Source: Verrucomicrobiota bacterium
GTDB lineage: Bacteria; Verrucomicrobiota; Verrucomicrobiia; Limisphaerales; UBA1100
Assembly: GCA_028343615.1 (NCBI GenBank)
Contig: JAOLZA010000013.1
Location: 1-50,242, forward strand
Reading direction: 5' to 3'
Length of the DNA stretch: 50,242 nucleotides
Shown: positions 26,876 to 35,615 of the stretch, in pieces
Layout: every line of letters begins with the position of its first letter
Position numbering within the stretch: the first letter of the stretch is position 1
Position numbers and translations under genes: made by a program
Notes under the pieces: model-generated
Seen by the model: the letters and a program-made list of their open reading frames with translations, nothing else
What the model was told of the DNA's origin: nothing
Database searches by the model: none

Positions 26876-28377
26876 TAAGATTAATGCGATTAAAAACTTT
26901 TGTTCCTTTCCTTTTTCTTTCGTGGTTCGTCCACGCTGAAAAACCTAATGTACTATTGATACTGGTCGATGATTTGAAGCCGGCTATGGGTTGCTATGGG
27001 GACAAGCATGCGATTACCCCGGCCATGGATGCTTTGGCGAAGCGCGGGATGCGTTTTGATTTGGCCTATTGCAATCAGGCGGTGTGTGCGCCCTCACGCT
27101 TTACGTTGATGTTGGGTTCACACTCCACCTCCACGGGCCTCTATGGGCTGGGAAGCCAGTTGCGTCAGGTTTTACCCAATGCGGTGACCATGCCGCAGTA
27201 TTTTGCGAAGCACGGTTACCGTACTGAATCGTTGGGTAAGGTGTTTCATATCGGCCATGGTAATCTCGGTGATCCCGAGTCCTTCAGTATTCCTCATTTT
27301 TATGACAAGGTAATTGAGTATCTTGACCCTGAGAGTACTGATGGCGGCAAGCTCACCCGTGAGGAGGCTCTATTCACCAACCAGAAGCTTGGGAGCATTC
27401 GTTCGTTGCCGCGGGGCGCGGCGTTTGAGGCTCCGGTGGCAAAAGATGATGATTACGCCGATGGCCGCGTGGCAACTGAAACTATTGGTCGGTTGCAGGC
27501 TGCCAAGGTGCGGCGTGAAAAGGATGGCACCCCCTTCTTTATTACTGCCGGTTTCGTGCGTCCGCATCTACCATTTTCCGCGCCAAAAAAATACTGGGAC
27601 ATGTTTGATCCGGCCAAGTTGCCCATGCCCAAGATTAAAACTTTTCCTAAGGACGCTCCACCTGTGGCATTGAAAAAAGCGGGTGAAATATCTGCCTACA
27701 AACCAGTGCCAGTCAATGGACAGGTAGATGAGGCACTTACACGTGAACTCATTCATGGATATTATGCGAGTACAGCCTATGTGGATGTACAGATTGGGAG
27801 GGTGACAGCAGCTCTGAAAAAATTGGGGTTGGAGAATGACACGATTGTGGTTCTGTGGGGAGACCACGGATGGCATCTGGGTGACTTAAGTATCTGGACC
27901 AAGCATACCAACTATGAGCAGGCCAACCGCATCCCGATTCTGATTGTGGCACCGGGCGTGGCCAAAGGTGGCAGCGTCACCCGGCAACTGGCTGAGACGG
28001 TGGATATTTATCCGACGGTTGCAGAACTGGCCGGGTTGCCTGTGCCCAAAGGGCCGCAGTCCATTGATGGCAAAAGCTTGGTGCCGGTTTTGAAAAACCC
28101 CAAAGTACGGGTGCGGGATCATGCCTTTCATGCCTACCCACGCCGGCGGTTAGGGCGCGCGATTCGTACTGAACGCTACCGGCTGGTGGAATGGCGCAAC
28201 CCCGGTGAGCCGGTTAGTAAGGCGGAATATGAGTTATATGATTATTCCACGGGAGGAGTAGAGACAGTGAACCTGGCCAACCAGAAACCCGCGTTGGTGC
28301 GACAATTAGCGGCAACACTGGCTAAATATCCAGAGCCTGTCTCACGTGGCGGGCGTAAACCAAAAAAGAAGAAGTGA
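26872..28377 (+). CDS. Secreted sulfatase (sulfatase 6), iduronate-2-sulfatase-like
   Basis: A 501-residue sulfatase coupled by ATGA to the one before it. Signal LKTFVPFLFLSWFVHA; EKPNVLLILVDDLKPAMGCYG; CAPSR with Cys72; TESLGKVFHIGHGN; FVRPHLPFSAPKKYWDMF; IVVLWGDHGWHLGDLSIWTKHTNYEQANRIP; RAIRTERYRLVEWRNP near the end. The WGDHGWHLG segment and the RPHLPF segment place it in the iduronate-2-sulfatase-like S1_7 group. The C-terminus is SRGGRKPKKKK, a lysine tail shared in kind with several proteins in this window. An in-frame upstream ATG at 26836 lies inside the previous gene and is rejected. Confidence 0.92.
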   Translation: MIRLMRLKTFVPFLFLSWFVHAEKPNVLLILVDDLKPAMGCYGDKHAITPAMDALAKRGMRFDLAYCNQAVCAPSRFTLMLGSHSTSTGLYGLGSQLRQVLPNAVTMPQYFAKHGYRTESLGKVFHIGHGNLGDPESFSIPHFYDKVIEYLDPESTDGGKLTREEALFTNQKLGSIRSLPRGAAFEAPVAKDDDYADGRVATETIGRLQAAKVRREKDGTPFFITAGFVRPHLPFSAPKKYWDMFDPAKLPMPKIKTFPKDAPPVALKKAGEISAYKPVPVNGQVDEALTRELIHGYYASTAYVDVQIGRVTAALKKLGLENDTIVVLWGDHGWHLGDLSIWTKHTNYEQANRIPILIVAPGVAKGGSVTRQLAETVDIYPTVAELAGLPVPKGPQSIDGKSLVPVLKNPKVRVRDHAFHAYPRRRLGRAIRTERYRLVEWRNPGEPVSKAEYELYDYSTGGVETVNLANQKPALVRQLAATLAKYPEPVSRGGRKPKKKK

Positions 28378-28439
28378 AAAAACCTCCTCGGCACATTCCT
28401 AGACAGTATTGAAGAAGGTGTGATTAAATACGAAGGCCG

Positions 28440-30035
28440 ATGGACATCCACATCACTCGCAATGGAGAGCAGCACGGCCCGTATCCGGAGGCCAATGCCC
28501 GCGAGATGATGGCGGCCGGACAGCTATTGCCCACGGATTTGGCATGGCATGCCGGGGCGGATGGCTGGAAGCCATTGAGTGAAGTGTTGGAAGCTGCTAC
28601 CCAGCCACCGGCAACACCTCCCCCGTCGCCACCTCCTTCTGGAGGCGGAATACCCAAACGTACGATGGCAGGGGCTGCTCCAGCTGCAGAAAAACCGGCT
28701 GAGGAAAAGCCTGAAGATTCAGAACCGGATGATCCGGACAAAATCAGCGTTACGCGCAAGGGCGAACCCATCGGCCCCTACTCGCGTGAGAAGGCGAAGG
28801 AATATTTTGCCTCTGGTCAGCTATTGCCCACCGACTGGGGTTGGCATGATGGCATGGATGACTGGAAGCCGATTAATGAAGTGCTGGGAATGGCGGTGCC
28901 GGCCCAAGCTACTGCGGCTGCAGGCAAGTCGGGCAAAGGCAAGAAGGTGGCGATGATTGCCGGGATTGTGGTTCTGATTTCGGGATTGATCTTTGCTGGT
29001 ATCACCTACGGGCCTGAATTAGTCGCCAAAGTTTCTGGCGGCGGTAAAATTGAAACTCCGAAAGAATTGGCAGAGCGTGTAGTGAAGGCATTGAAAGACA
29101 ATGACAAAGACGCGATGTTTGAACTGTCCCTCTATGGTTCTTCAAAGAGTGATGTGAAGAGAATTGCTGATGATATAGAGAAAACTATGGAGACTTTAGC
29201 CAAGGAAGGTGGATTGTCCGTTGATGAATTGATAGGGGAAATGGGAGATTTAAGGGAAAATTTTGTTTCTTCTGTCGAAGAACAGAAAGAAGGAGTTCGC
29301 AACAATTTAAGTTCACTTTTGGAAGAAATCCGTTCTTCCGCAATAGAAGATGGAGTGGACTGGAGCGATGTCACCATTAGTGAGGTAAAAGTATTGGGCT
29401 TGCCTGACGCCCTTGAGGTGATTGGTTTTGATGTACGCGTTTATGTTTCCATAACCAGCAAGGGGAAGGAATTTGCGCTTACGTTACAGTGTATGTATGC
29501 CCCATCTGTTGGGTTATTTATGAATGGATTTCCAAGCTGGGAAGGTTCTGGAGGGATTGGAAGCTGGGGATTAGCGTCGAATTCCATGGCTCAGAGAGCT
29601 AATGAGATTCTAAGCAAACGAAACATAGGAGACCTCGGGAAAGGTGTCAGTGACTACGCTGATATTAATAAGAAACTGCCGGCAGCCAACAATTGGTGTG
29701 ATGTGATTTTCAAAGAAATGGGAGGGGGAAAGGCGTTTATTTCACTACAGGCTCCCAATGCCAAGAAACTAAATCCGAATGAAAAACATTGCCACTATGC
29801 CATAAATGCAGCAGTGGCCGAAAAACAATCCGATGAAATAAGATGGCCGATCGATGATAAGAAAATAGTCGTTTTGTTTGAAGCTGACTTAGGGTGGAAC
29901 GGGGTTGGGAATCTTGAGGATGCAAAAAAATTTGCCAAGGATCACAAGCCTAGAAAGCTGGCCGTATTCTTTGGCGATGGTAGCTCCGAGCTCGTTTCTC
30001 CGGAGGATCTAGATAGTTTGAAGTGGACCCCATGA
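28440..30035 (+). CDS. Tandem GYF_2-domain single-pass membrane protein
   Basis: A 531-residue protein without N-terminal signal. Two GYF_2 domains lie at about residues 1-52 (HITRNGEQHGPYPEANAREMMAAGQLLPTDLAWHAGADGWKPL) and 102-150 (SVTRKGEPIGPYSREKAKEYFASGQLLPTDWGWHDGMDDWKPI), joined by a Pro/Glu-rich linker. One membrane helix spans about 169-190 (VAMIAGIVVLISGLIFAGITY). The roughly 340-residue remainder is probably outside; its first part (ELAERVVKALKDNDKDAMF) is helical and I recognise no family. GYF_2 domains bind proline-rich peptides in eukaryotic relatives; in PVC bacteria they recur on membrane proteins of unknown role. It stands alone between sulfatase blocks. Confidence 0.82.
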   Translation: MDIHITRNGEQHGPYPEANAREMMAAGQLLPTDLAWHAGADGWKPLSEVLEAATQPPATPPPSPPPSGGGIPKRTMAGAAPAAEKPAEEKPEDSEPDDPDKISVTRKGEPIGPYSREKAKEYFASGQLLPTDWGWHDGMDDWKPINEVLGMAVPAQATAAAGKSGKGKKVAMIAGIVVLISGLIFAGITYGPELVAKVSGGGKIETPKELAERVVKALKDNDKDAMFELSLYGSSKSDVKRIADDIEKTMETLAKEGGLSVDELIGEMGDLRENFVSSVEEQKEGVRNNLSSLLEEIRSSAIEDGVDWSDVTISEVKVLGLPDALEVIGFDVRVYVSITSKGKEFALTLQCMYAPSVGLFMNGFPSWEGSGGIGSWGLASNSMAQRANEILSKRNIGDLGKGVSDYADINKKLPAANNWCDVIFKEMGGGKAFISLQAPNAKKLNPNEKHCHYAINAAVAEKQSDEIRWPIDDKKIVVLFEADLGWNGVGNLEDAKKFAKDHKPRKLAVFFGDGSSELVSPEDLDSLKWTP

Positions 30036-30081
30036 GCGTTTAAAAACCTAACAGAGCTTCCTTTTTTTCGGTCGATGCGTC

Positions 30082-30996
30082 ATGGTTTCGCGCATGCAAT
30101 CACTTTCTCGACGGACCTTTATTCGTAATGCCGCGCTGGCTGCTCCGGTAATTTCATTCGCCCCCACGCTTTTGGCTAAGGACAAGAATGATCCGAACCG
30201 TTTTCAGATTGGTATTCAGGAATATACATTCCACCGCTGGATTGGGTCCGGTAAACTCGACCACTTGGACTATCCCGCTTTGGCCAAGGAAAAGTTGGGC
30301 ATCACTCATATTGAGTACTGGAACCGTCCTTTTAACGGGAAGCATACTAATAAGCCGTTCATGAAGGAATTAGTTAAGCGCACCACGGGTGAGGGTATGA
30401 AAAATGTACTCATTCTGGTCGATGCCAAGAACCAGCTCGATTCGCGCGATGCCAAGGCGCGAACCCGCGCGATTGATGAACACAAGGGCTGGGTGGATTG
30501 CGCTGCGCAACTAGGCTGTGATGCGATTCGTGTTAATTGCCGATCGGGAGGTGATCGCGATGAAAATCTTGATAATGCCGCCAAGGGTTTGGGTGCTTTG
30601 TGTGATTACGCCAAAGGCACCAAAGTGAAGATTGTGATCGAGCCGCATGGCGGCAATTCGCAAGATCCGGATTGGCTTCTAGCTGCGATGAAAAAGATTG
30701 ATCGTCCCAATGCGGGTCTGTTGCCTGACTTCAATAACTTTGGTCGCTATAATCGCTACGAAGGGGTGACCAAGAGCCTCCCTTTTGCTCCGGCAGTGTG
30801 TGCCAAGGCATTGAAGTTCGACGCCAAAGGTAATGAAACCAATACTGACTACTATCGGATGCTGAAGATCATTTACGAGTCCGACTTCTCCGGCGTCATT
30901 TCGATTGAGTTCGAAGGCGGCGGCATAGACCCAATCGAAGGCTCGCTGAAGACCAAGGCGCTGATCCAAAAAGCGATCAAGGCGGCAATGGCGTAA
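30082..30996 (+). CDS. Tat-exported xylose-isomerase-like TIM-barrel protein
   Basis: A 304-residue protein with a Tat signal (LSRRTFIRNAALAAPVISFAP) followed by a sugar phosphate isomerase/epimerase (AP endonuclease 2-like) TIM barrel. Visible strands are FQIGIQEYTFHRW, ITHIEYWN, NVLILVDAKNQL, CDAIRVNCRSGGD, VKIVIEPHGGNSQ, AGLLPDFNNFGRY and GVISIEFEGGG. Glu in IEPHGG, Asp in LPDFNNF and Glu in ISIEFEG are the likely metal ligands. It probably isomerises or epimerises a sugar, or acts on 3-keto sugars, outside the cytoplasm; the substrate is unknown. An internal ATG at 30094 is an alternative start. It is monocistronic. Confidence 0.88.
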   Translation: MVSRMQSLSRRTFIRNAALAAPVISFAPTLLAKDKNDPNRFQIGIQEYTFHRWIGSGKLDHLDYPALAKEKLGITHIEYWNRPFNGKHTNKPFMKELVKRTTGEGMKNVLILVDAKNQLDSRDAKARTRAIDEHKGWVDCAAQLGCDAIRVNCRSGGDRDENLDNAAKGLGALCDYAKGTKVKIVIEPHGGNSQDPDWLLAAMKKIDRPNAGLLPDFNNFGRYNRYEGVTKSLPFAPAVCAKALKFDAKGNETNTDYYRMLKIIYESDFSGVISIEFEGGGIDPIEGSLKTKALIQKAIKAAMA

Positions 30997-31070
30997 ATTT
31001 TGTATCCTATTAGCTTGGGACGCGTCTGCTGATTCAGAACCGTTTTATTAAATATTTGAATACTAACCTT

Positions 31071-32459
31071 ATGCTGTCAGCAGCAATGATTCGGAAAATC
31101 CCCCTCATTTTTGTAAGCCTCTTTGTCGTGTGTGTAAACGCGGCGCAGAAACCCAACATCATTTTCATTTTCGCTGATGACTTGGGCTACGGCGATCTCG
31201 GTTGTTATGGGCATCCTTACGCGAAGACCCCGTCCTTAGATCAGTTGGCTAGGGAAGGCACACGGTTTACTCAAGCCTATGTCACAGGTGTTACTTGTTG
31301 CCCTAGCCGCACGGGCATGATGACCGGCAAGTATCCCGCTACCTTTGCCAAGTACATGTCTGACCACGGTTTTGGAGATCGGGTAACGATCACCGAGCTG
31401 TTGAAAAAGAACGGGTATCGCACCGGTCATTTTGGTAAATGGCATATTGGGCCAAAGACTGAGAATGGCACATACGGTATTGATGTCATTAATGGTAACA
31501 AGCGCGATACAAAGGATCGTGCCACGCGTGGGCGCGATGCATATATCATTGATACGGCGATTGAATTTCTCGAAGCGAATGCGAAAAAAGATAAACCCCT
31601 CTACATGAATGTATGGGGGCATATCACTCATTTTCCGGTCCAGCCTCCCAAGGCGTTTAGTGACCAGTTTAAGGACGTGGTGGTGGATGAATCGAAGTTT
31701 AATTCTACCATGCGCGAGAAGTTTCAGCATTGCCGTGAATTGAGAGGTGATATTGATGAGGGGATGCGCAATTACCTTGGCGATGTTTGGAATATGGATG
31801 CCGGCATCGGGCGTTTACTCAAAAAAGTGGATGAACTGGGTTTGCGCAAAAACACGATCGTGGTTTTCTCCAGTGACCATGGGCCGGCACCGGTTAAGTT
31901 AGGTGGCGGTCGTAATGAAGCCCCATCTCGCATTGATGCCGCGCGCAATATGCTCGGTTCACCCGGGATTTACCGGGGGGGGAAACACACTCAGTTTGAA
32001 GGGGGTGTTCGCGTACCTTTCATTGTTCGCTGGCCGGGCCACGTGCCGGCTGGACGAGTGAATGAAAGCTCCGTTATCTCATTTATCGACTGGCTACCTA
32101 CCATCTGCAAGCTCACCGGCACCAAAAACACCGCACCTAATCTGGATGGTGAGAATGTCTCCGATATCTGGCTGGGTGCTAATCGCACCCGCACCAAGCC
32201 ACTCTTCTGGCGGGTGGGCAATGTGAATGCCCGCCCGGCTGTTCGCGTAGGCGATTGGAAGTATTATCAATACAACAGCAAGCAAACAGGACCGATGCTC
32301 TATAATTTGGCTGAAGATCCGGGTGAGAAACGAAACTTGGTTAAAGAGAAGCCTCAGGTTGTTCACCGATTGACCGGGATGATCAATGACTGGATTGCGA
32401 CCTTGCCCAAAGAGTACACAAAACCGAACAAACAGAAAAAGAGAGACAAAAAGAAGTAA
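31071..32459 (+). CDS. Secreted sulfatase (sulfatase 7)
   Basis: A 462-residue sulfatase. Signal IRKIPLIFVSLFVVCVNA; QKPNIIFIFADDLGYGDLGCYG; CCPSR with Cys76 as the formylglycine site, then TGMMTGKYPA; GHFGKWHIGPK; NTIVVFSSDHGPAPVKLGGGRNEAPS; FEGGVRVPFIVRWPG. It is an arylsulfatase A-like S1 enzyme whose substrate I cannot assign. The start is uncertain: ATG 31071 is used, ATG 31086 (MIRK) is nearly as good, and neither has a strong ribosome site. The C-terminus is KPNKQKKRDKKK, a lysine-rich tail. Its TAA overlaps the ATG of the next sulfatase by one base. Confidence 0.92.
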   Translation: MLSAAMIRKIPLIFVSLFVVCVNAAQKPNIIFIFADDLGYGDLGCYGHPYAKTPSLDQLAREGTRFTQAYVTGVTCCPSRTGMMTGKYPATFAKYMSDHGFGDRVTITELLKKNGYRTGHFGKWHIGPKTENGTYGIDVINGNKRDTKDRATRGRDAYIIDTAIEFLEANAKKDKPLYMNVWGHITHFPVQPPKAFSDQFKDVVVDESKFNSTMREKFQHCRELRGDIDEGMRNYLGDVWNMDAGIGRLLKKVDELGLRKNTIVVFSSDHGPAPVKLGGGRNEAPSRIDAARNMLGSPGIYRGGKHTQFEGGVRVPFIVRWPGHVPAGRVNESSVISFIDWLPTICKLTGTKNTAPNLDGENVSDIWLGANRTRTKPLFWRVGNVNARPAVRVGDWKYYQYNSKQTGPMLYNLAEDPGEKRNLVKEKPQVVHRLTGMINDWIATLPKEYTKPNKQKKRDKKK

Positions 32460-33898
32460 TGAAGCGTGTTAAGTTATCTTATGTCTTCGCGTTCTTAACG
32501 TGGGGTCTTTTGGGTTCCGCTACTGCAGCTAAGCAGCCTAACTTCATTTTCATCCTCGCTGATGACATGCCGTGGTACGGAACGGCGGTCCAGATGGAGC
32601 AAGGGGTTAAGGTGTCCGCGGGGCAGACCCGGCAAACGCCGGTGATTGATCAACTGGCCAAAGATGGCATGATCTTTAGTCGCGCCTTCGCTCCGGCCAG
32701 CATGTGTGCTCCATCTCGTTGTAGTATTCAGACGGGTATGAGCGCAGCTCGTACGCGCTTTAGTGGGAACGGTAATTTTGGCACCACCTCGCGTGAGGTC
32801 ACCTACGGAGGGCGCCGCAATAAAGGGAAACTTGTCCTTGAACCTCAACCCATTGGATCACTTGATCCCAAACAGGATACCATTGCTGAATACCTGAAGC
32901 CATTGGGCTATGCCACTGCGCACGTTGGCAAGTGGCACATCTATGGCGGTGGGCCCGGCAAACATGGTTATGATGTGCATGACGGAGCAACCACCAATGC
33001 TGAGGGAAATTCCAAGGATCCGAAAGACCCTAAGCTTATCTTCAGTATGACACGCAAGGCGATTGGGTTCATGGAGACACAGGCGAAAGCCGGCAAGCCA
33101 TTTTACCTGCAGGTTTCTCACTACGCCGAGCATAACGCCGTGCAATGCCTGCCTGAGACTGCCGCTCAATGCCTGAAGCTGAAAGGCATCCGGGATATTG
33201 AGTCCAATGGCCTGCGTAAACGAGTGGCCGAGCGTACGGCCATGGTACTGGATATGGATCGTAGCATAGGCGCACTCCTGAAGAAGCTCGATGAGCTTGG
33301 TCTGCGGGATAATACTTATGTGGTGTTTATGTCCGACAACGGTCATCACCGCGATACCGGTGCCAAGAAATTTTTGCGCGGCAACAAATGGTGGCTTTGG
33401 GAAGGTGGCATCCGCGTGCCGATGATCGTGGCTGGTCCCGGCATCAAGACAGGCTCTCGCTGTGATGTGAATGTGGTGGGTTACGATTTCCTTCCGACCT
33501 TTGTCGATTTGGCCGGCGGCTCAATGGAAAAGCTACGCGACATTGATGGAGTCACGATTACTCCGCTTTTGAAGGGGAAAAGGGACAGAGAATTGGCCAA
33601 GCGGTTTCTCTATTTTCATTATCCCCACCATCGCAACACCGCGCCGCATTCGGTGGTGCTACAGGGGGATTACAAGTTTTTCCGGTTCTACGAGAAGCCC
33701 GATTCACACTACCTTTATAATCTTAAATATAGCATTGGTGAAAAAGAAAACATCGCGCCCCAAAATAAAGCTCTTGTGACCCGATTGGCTGCTGAAATGG
33801 ATCGATATCACAAGGCCATCAAGGCTTGCCTGCCAAAGCCGAACCCGGATGCTGCAATTGGATACGTTCCGTTTGATCCGGACAAAACTTGGGAGTAA
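32459..33898 (+). CDS. Secreted sulfatase (sulfatase 8)
   Basis: A 479-residue sulfatase. Signal SYVFAFLTWGLLGSATAA; KQPNFIFILADDMPWYGTAVQM, with the second segment diverging from the usual GCYG; CAPSR with Cys83, then CSIQTGMSAARTRFSG; AHVGKWHIYGGGPGKHGYDVH; TYVVFMSDNGHHRDTG; LWEGGIRVPMIVAGPG. The C-terminus IGYVPFDPDKTWE replaces the lysine tail of its neighbour. Subfamily is uncertain. It is translationally coupled to sulfatase 7 (stop and start share one base), so the two likely act on the same polymer at different positions. A 224-base gap with stem-loops follows. Confidence 0.92.
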   Translation: MKRVKLSYVFAFLTWGLLGSATAAKQPNFIFILADDMPWYGTAVQMEQGVKVSAGQTRQTPVIDQLAKDGMIFSRAFAPASMCAPSRCSIQTGMSAARTRFSGNGNFGTTSREVTYGGRRNKGKLVLEPQPIGSLDPKQDTIAEYLKPLGYATAHVGKWHIYGGGPGKHGYDVHDGATTNAEGNSKDPKDPKLIFSMTRKAIGFMETQAKAGKPFYLQVSHYAEHNAVQCLPETAAQCLKLKGIRDIESNGLRKRVAERTAMVLDMDRSIGALLKKLDELGLRDNTYVVFMSDNGHHRDTGAKKFLRGNKWWLWEGGIRVPMIVAGPGIKTGSRCDVNVVGYDFLPTFVDLAGGSMEKLRDIDGVTITPLLKGKRDRELAKRFLYFHYPHHRNTAPHSVVLQGDYKFFRFYEKPDSHYLYNLKYSIGEKENIAPQNKALVTRLAAEMDRYHKAIKACLPKPNPDAAIGYVPFDPDKTWE

Positions 33899-33923
33899 TT
33901 TATTTAGTGCGACAAAGATGTCA

Positions 33924-33997
33924 TTGGATAATGTGCAAAGGCGCATTATGGCCGATGCTTTTCCCTCATCCGAATGGTGATATGCACCATTATCCAA
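33924..33997 (+). other. Imperfect inverted repeat (stem-loop) between sulfatase genes
   Basis: TTGGATAATGTGCA at 33924-33937 pairs with TGCACCATTATCCAA at 33983-33997, with one bulged C, leaving a 45-base loop. A second small hairpin lies at 34030-34048 (CGACGGA/TCCTGTCG with a CTTG loop and one bulge). The gap 33899-34122 has no gene. No T-tract follows the large stem, so it may be a rho-independent terminator variant, a structured leader for 34123-35556, or an intergenic repeat. Confidence 0.4.
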
Positions 33998-34122
33998 GGG
34001 GCTGACTTAGGCGGCGTTGAGTTCCTTGTCGACGGACTTGTCCTGTCGCTTCGCTGATCAAATTGCACCGGCGGAGAGTATTTTCAGGCGACAAATACAG
34101 AATCGGGCGTTAGGTTTGGCCC

Positions 34123-35556
34123 GTGAAACAATTCCTCTTTACCGCCTTGGTCACTCTGGGCATCGCTTTGCCCGCCGAGGCTGCGCCGAAGTATAACGTG
34201 TTGTTCATCATTTCCGATGATCTCACTTCCACGGCGTTGTCGTGCTATGGCAACACGGTTTGCAAAACGCCGAATATTGATGCGATTGCCGCACGTGGCA
34301 CACGGTTCACGCGGGCGTATTGTCAGGGGACGTATTGCGGACCGTCGCGGGCTTCATTTTTGACCGGTTATTATCCGCACGCGATTGGGGTGCTGGGCTA
34401 CAAGAGTCCACGGCCGGCGATTGGGAATCGGGTCACCTGGCCGCAGCATTTCAAAAACCACGGCTACTATTCCGCACGCGTGAGCAAGATCTATCACATG
34501 GGAGTACCCATTGGCATAGAGCAGGGCAGTCACGGGGCGGACGACGAGGCTTCCTGGACGGAGCGGTTCAACAGCAAGGGCCCCGAATGGAGAGCTCCGG
34601 GTGATGGGGAAACCTTGCAGAACAATCCCGATGGCAAGAAGCCTGCCGTGGGCGGCAACACCTTCGTGGTCGTGGAAGCCGACGGGGATGACCTCGTGCA
34701 CTCCGATGGCAAAACCGCGGAAAAAGCGGCGGAACTGATTCATCTTCACAAGGACAAGCCTTTCTGGTTGGGCGTCGGATTCGTGCGTCCGCACGTGCCC
34801 TTCGTCGCCCCGCGATCCTATTATCCGCCCTTCAAGCCCTACAGCAAGATGGTCTTGCCCCCCAAGATACCCGGCAACTGGGACGATATCCCCAAGGCGG
34901 GCATCAATTATTGCACCAGCGCCAACATGAAGATGGATATCCGCCGCCAGAAGAAATCCGTCGGCGGCTACTATGCATCCGTCGCCTACATGGATGCTCA
35001 AGTTGGCAAGGTGCTGGCCGCGCTGAAAAAATCCGGCGTTGCCGATCGCACCATAGTCATCTTTACCAGTGACCATGGCTATCACCTTGGAGAGCACGAT
35101 TTCTGGGCCAAGGTAAGCTTGCGCGATGAGTCGGCACAAGTGCCGCTCATCATAAGCGTGCCCGGCCAAAAACCCGCCGTGTGCAAATCCTTCGTGGAGC
35201 TGCTCGACCTCTATCCCACCTTGACCAGTCTATGCGCTCTCCCTGCTCAACCCCGCCTTCAGGGCAAAGATATATCTCCTATGATTCAGGACCCTGAACA
35301 CAAAGTTCGTACTACCGCCTTTAGCGTGGCACCTATGCGTAAAGGTTTTCTGTTGCGCGACGACCAATGGGCGTACATTCAATACGGCGAAGACGCTGAA
35401 CGCGGTGTCGAGTTGTTCGATATGAAAGCCGACCTTAAACAATACACCAACCTCGCCAAAAATCCCGTCTATCAAAAAACTGTTACCCAATTTAAAACCC
35501 GCCTCGCCGCCAAATTAAAATCCCTTCGTGACAATGACTTACGGCGGCAAAAATAA
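34123..35556 (+). CDS. Secreted sulfatase (sulfatase 9), iduronate-2-sulfatase-like
   Basis: A 477-residue sulfatase starting at GTG 34123. Signal KQFLFTALVTLGIALPAEA; KYNVLFIISDDLTSTALSCYG; CGPSR with Cys72, then ASFLTGYYP; FVRPHVPFVAPRSYYPPF; TIVIFTSDHGYHLGEHDFWAKVSLRDESAQVPLIISVPG. The SDHGYHLGEH and RPHVPF segments place it in the S1_7 group with the sulfatases at 18465 and 26872. The first two-thirds use mostly G/C-ending codons, while the final 300 bases shift to A/T-richer codons. The gene stands alone, 224 bases after sulfatase 8 and 59 bases before the esterase. Confidence 0.92.
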   Translation: MKQFLFTALVTLGIALPAEAAPKYNVLFIISDDLTSTALSCYGNTVCKTPNIDAIAARGTRFTRAYCQGTYCGPSRASFLTGYYPHAIGVLGYKSPRPAIGNRVTWPQHFKNHGYYSARVSKIYHMGVPIGIEQGSHGADDEASWTERFNSKGPEWRAPGDGETLQNNPDGKKPAVGGNTFVVVEADGDDLVHSDGKTAEKAAELIHLHKDKPFWLGVGFVRPHVPFVAPRSYYPPFKPYSKMVLPPKIPGNWDDIPKAGINYCTSANMKMDIRRQKKSVGGYYASVAYMDAQVGKVLAALKKSGVADRTIVIFTSDHGYHLGEHDFWAKVSLRDESAQVPLIISVPGQKPAVCKSFVELLDLYPTLTSLCALPAQPRLQGKDISPMIQDPEHKVRTTAFSVAPMRKGFLLRDDQWAYIQYGEDAERGVELFDMKADLKQYTNLAKNPVYQKTVTQFKTRLAAKLKSLRDNDLRRQK

Positions 35557-35615
35557 TCCGATTATCAGCTTGCCAGTGAGTTGCTAAATTGCGGCGTAGA
35601 TGGCATCTTCTTTCC

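Noticed and set aside
30045-30075. T-rich run after the GYF gene as a terminator
   Set aside because: Seven T residues are present but no stable stem precedes them.
34354-35169. Minus-strand open frame of 271 codons
   Set aside because: Fully antisense to sulfatase 9, which has intact catalytic motifs; the frame arises from GC-rich codons.
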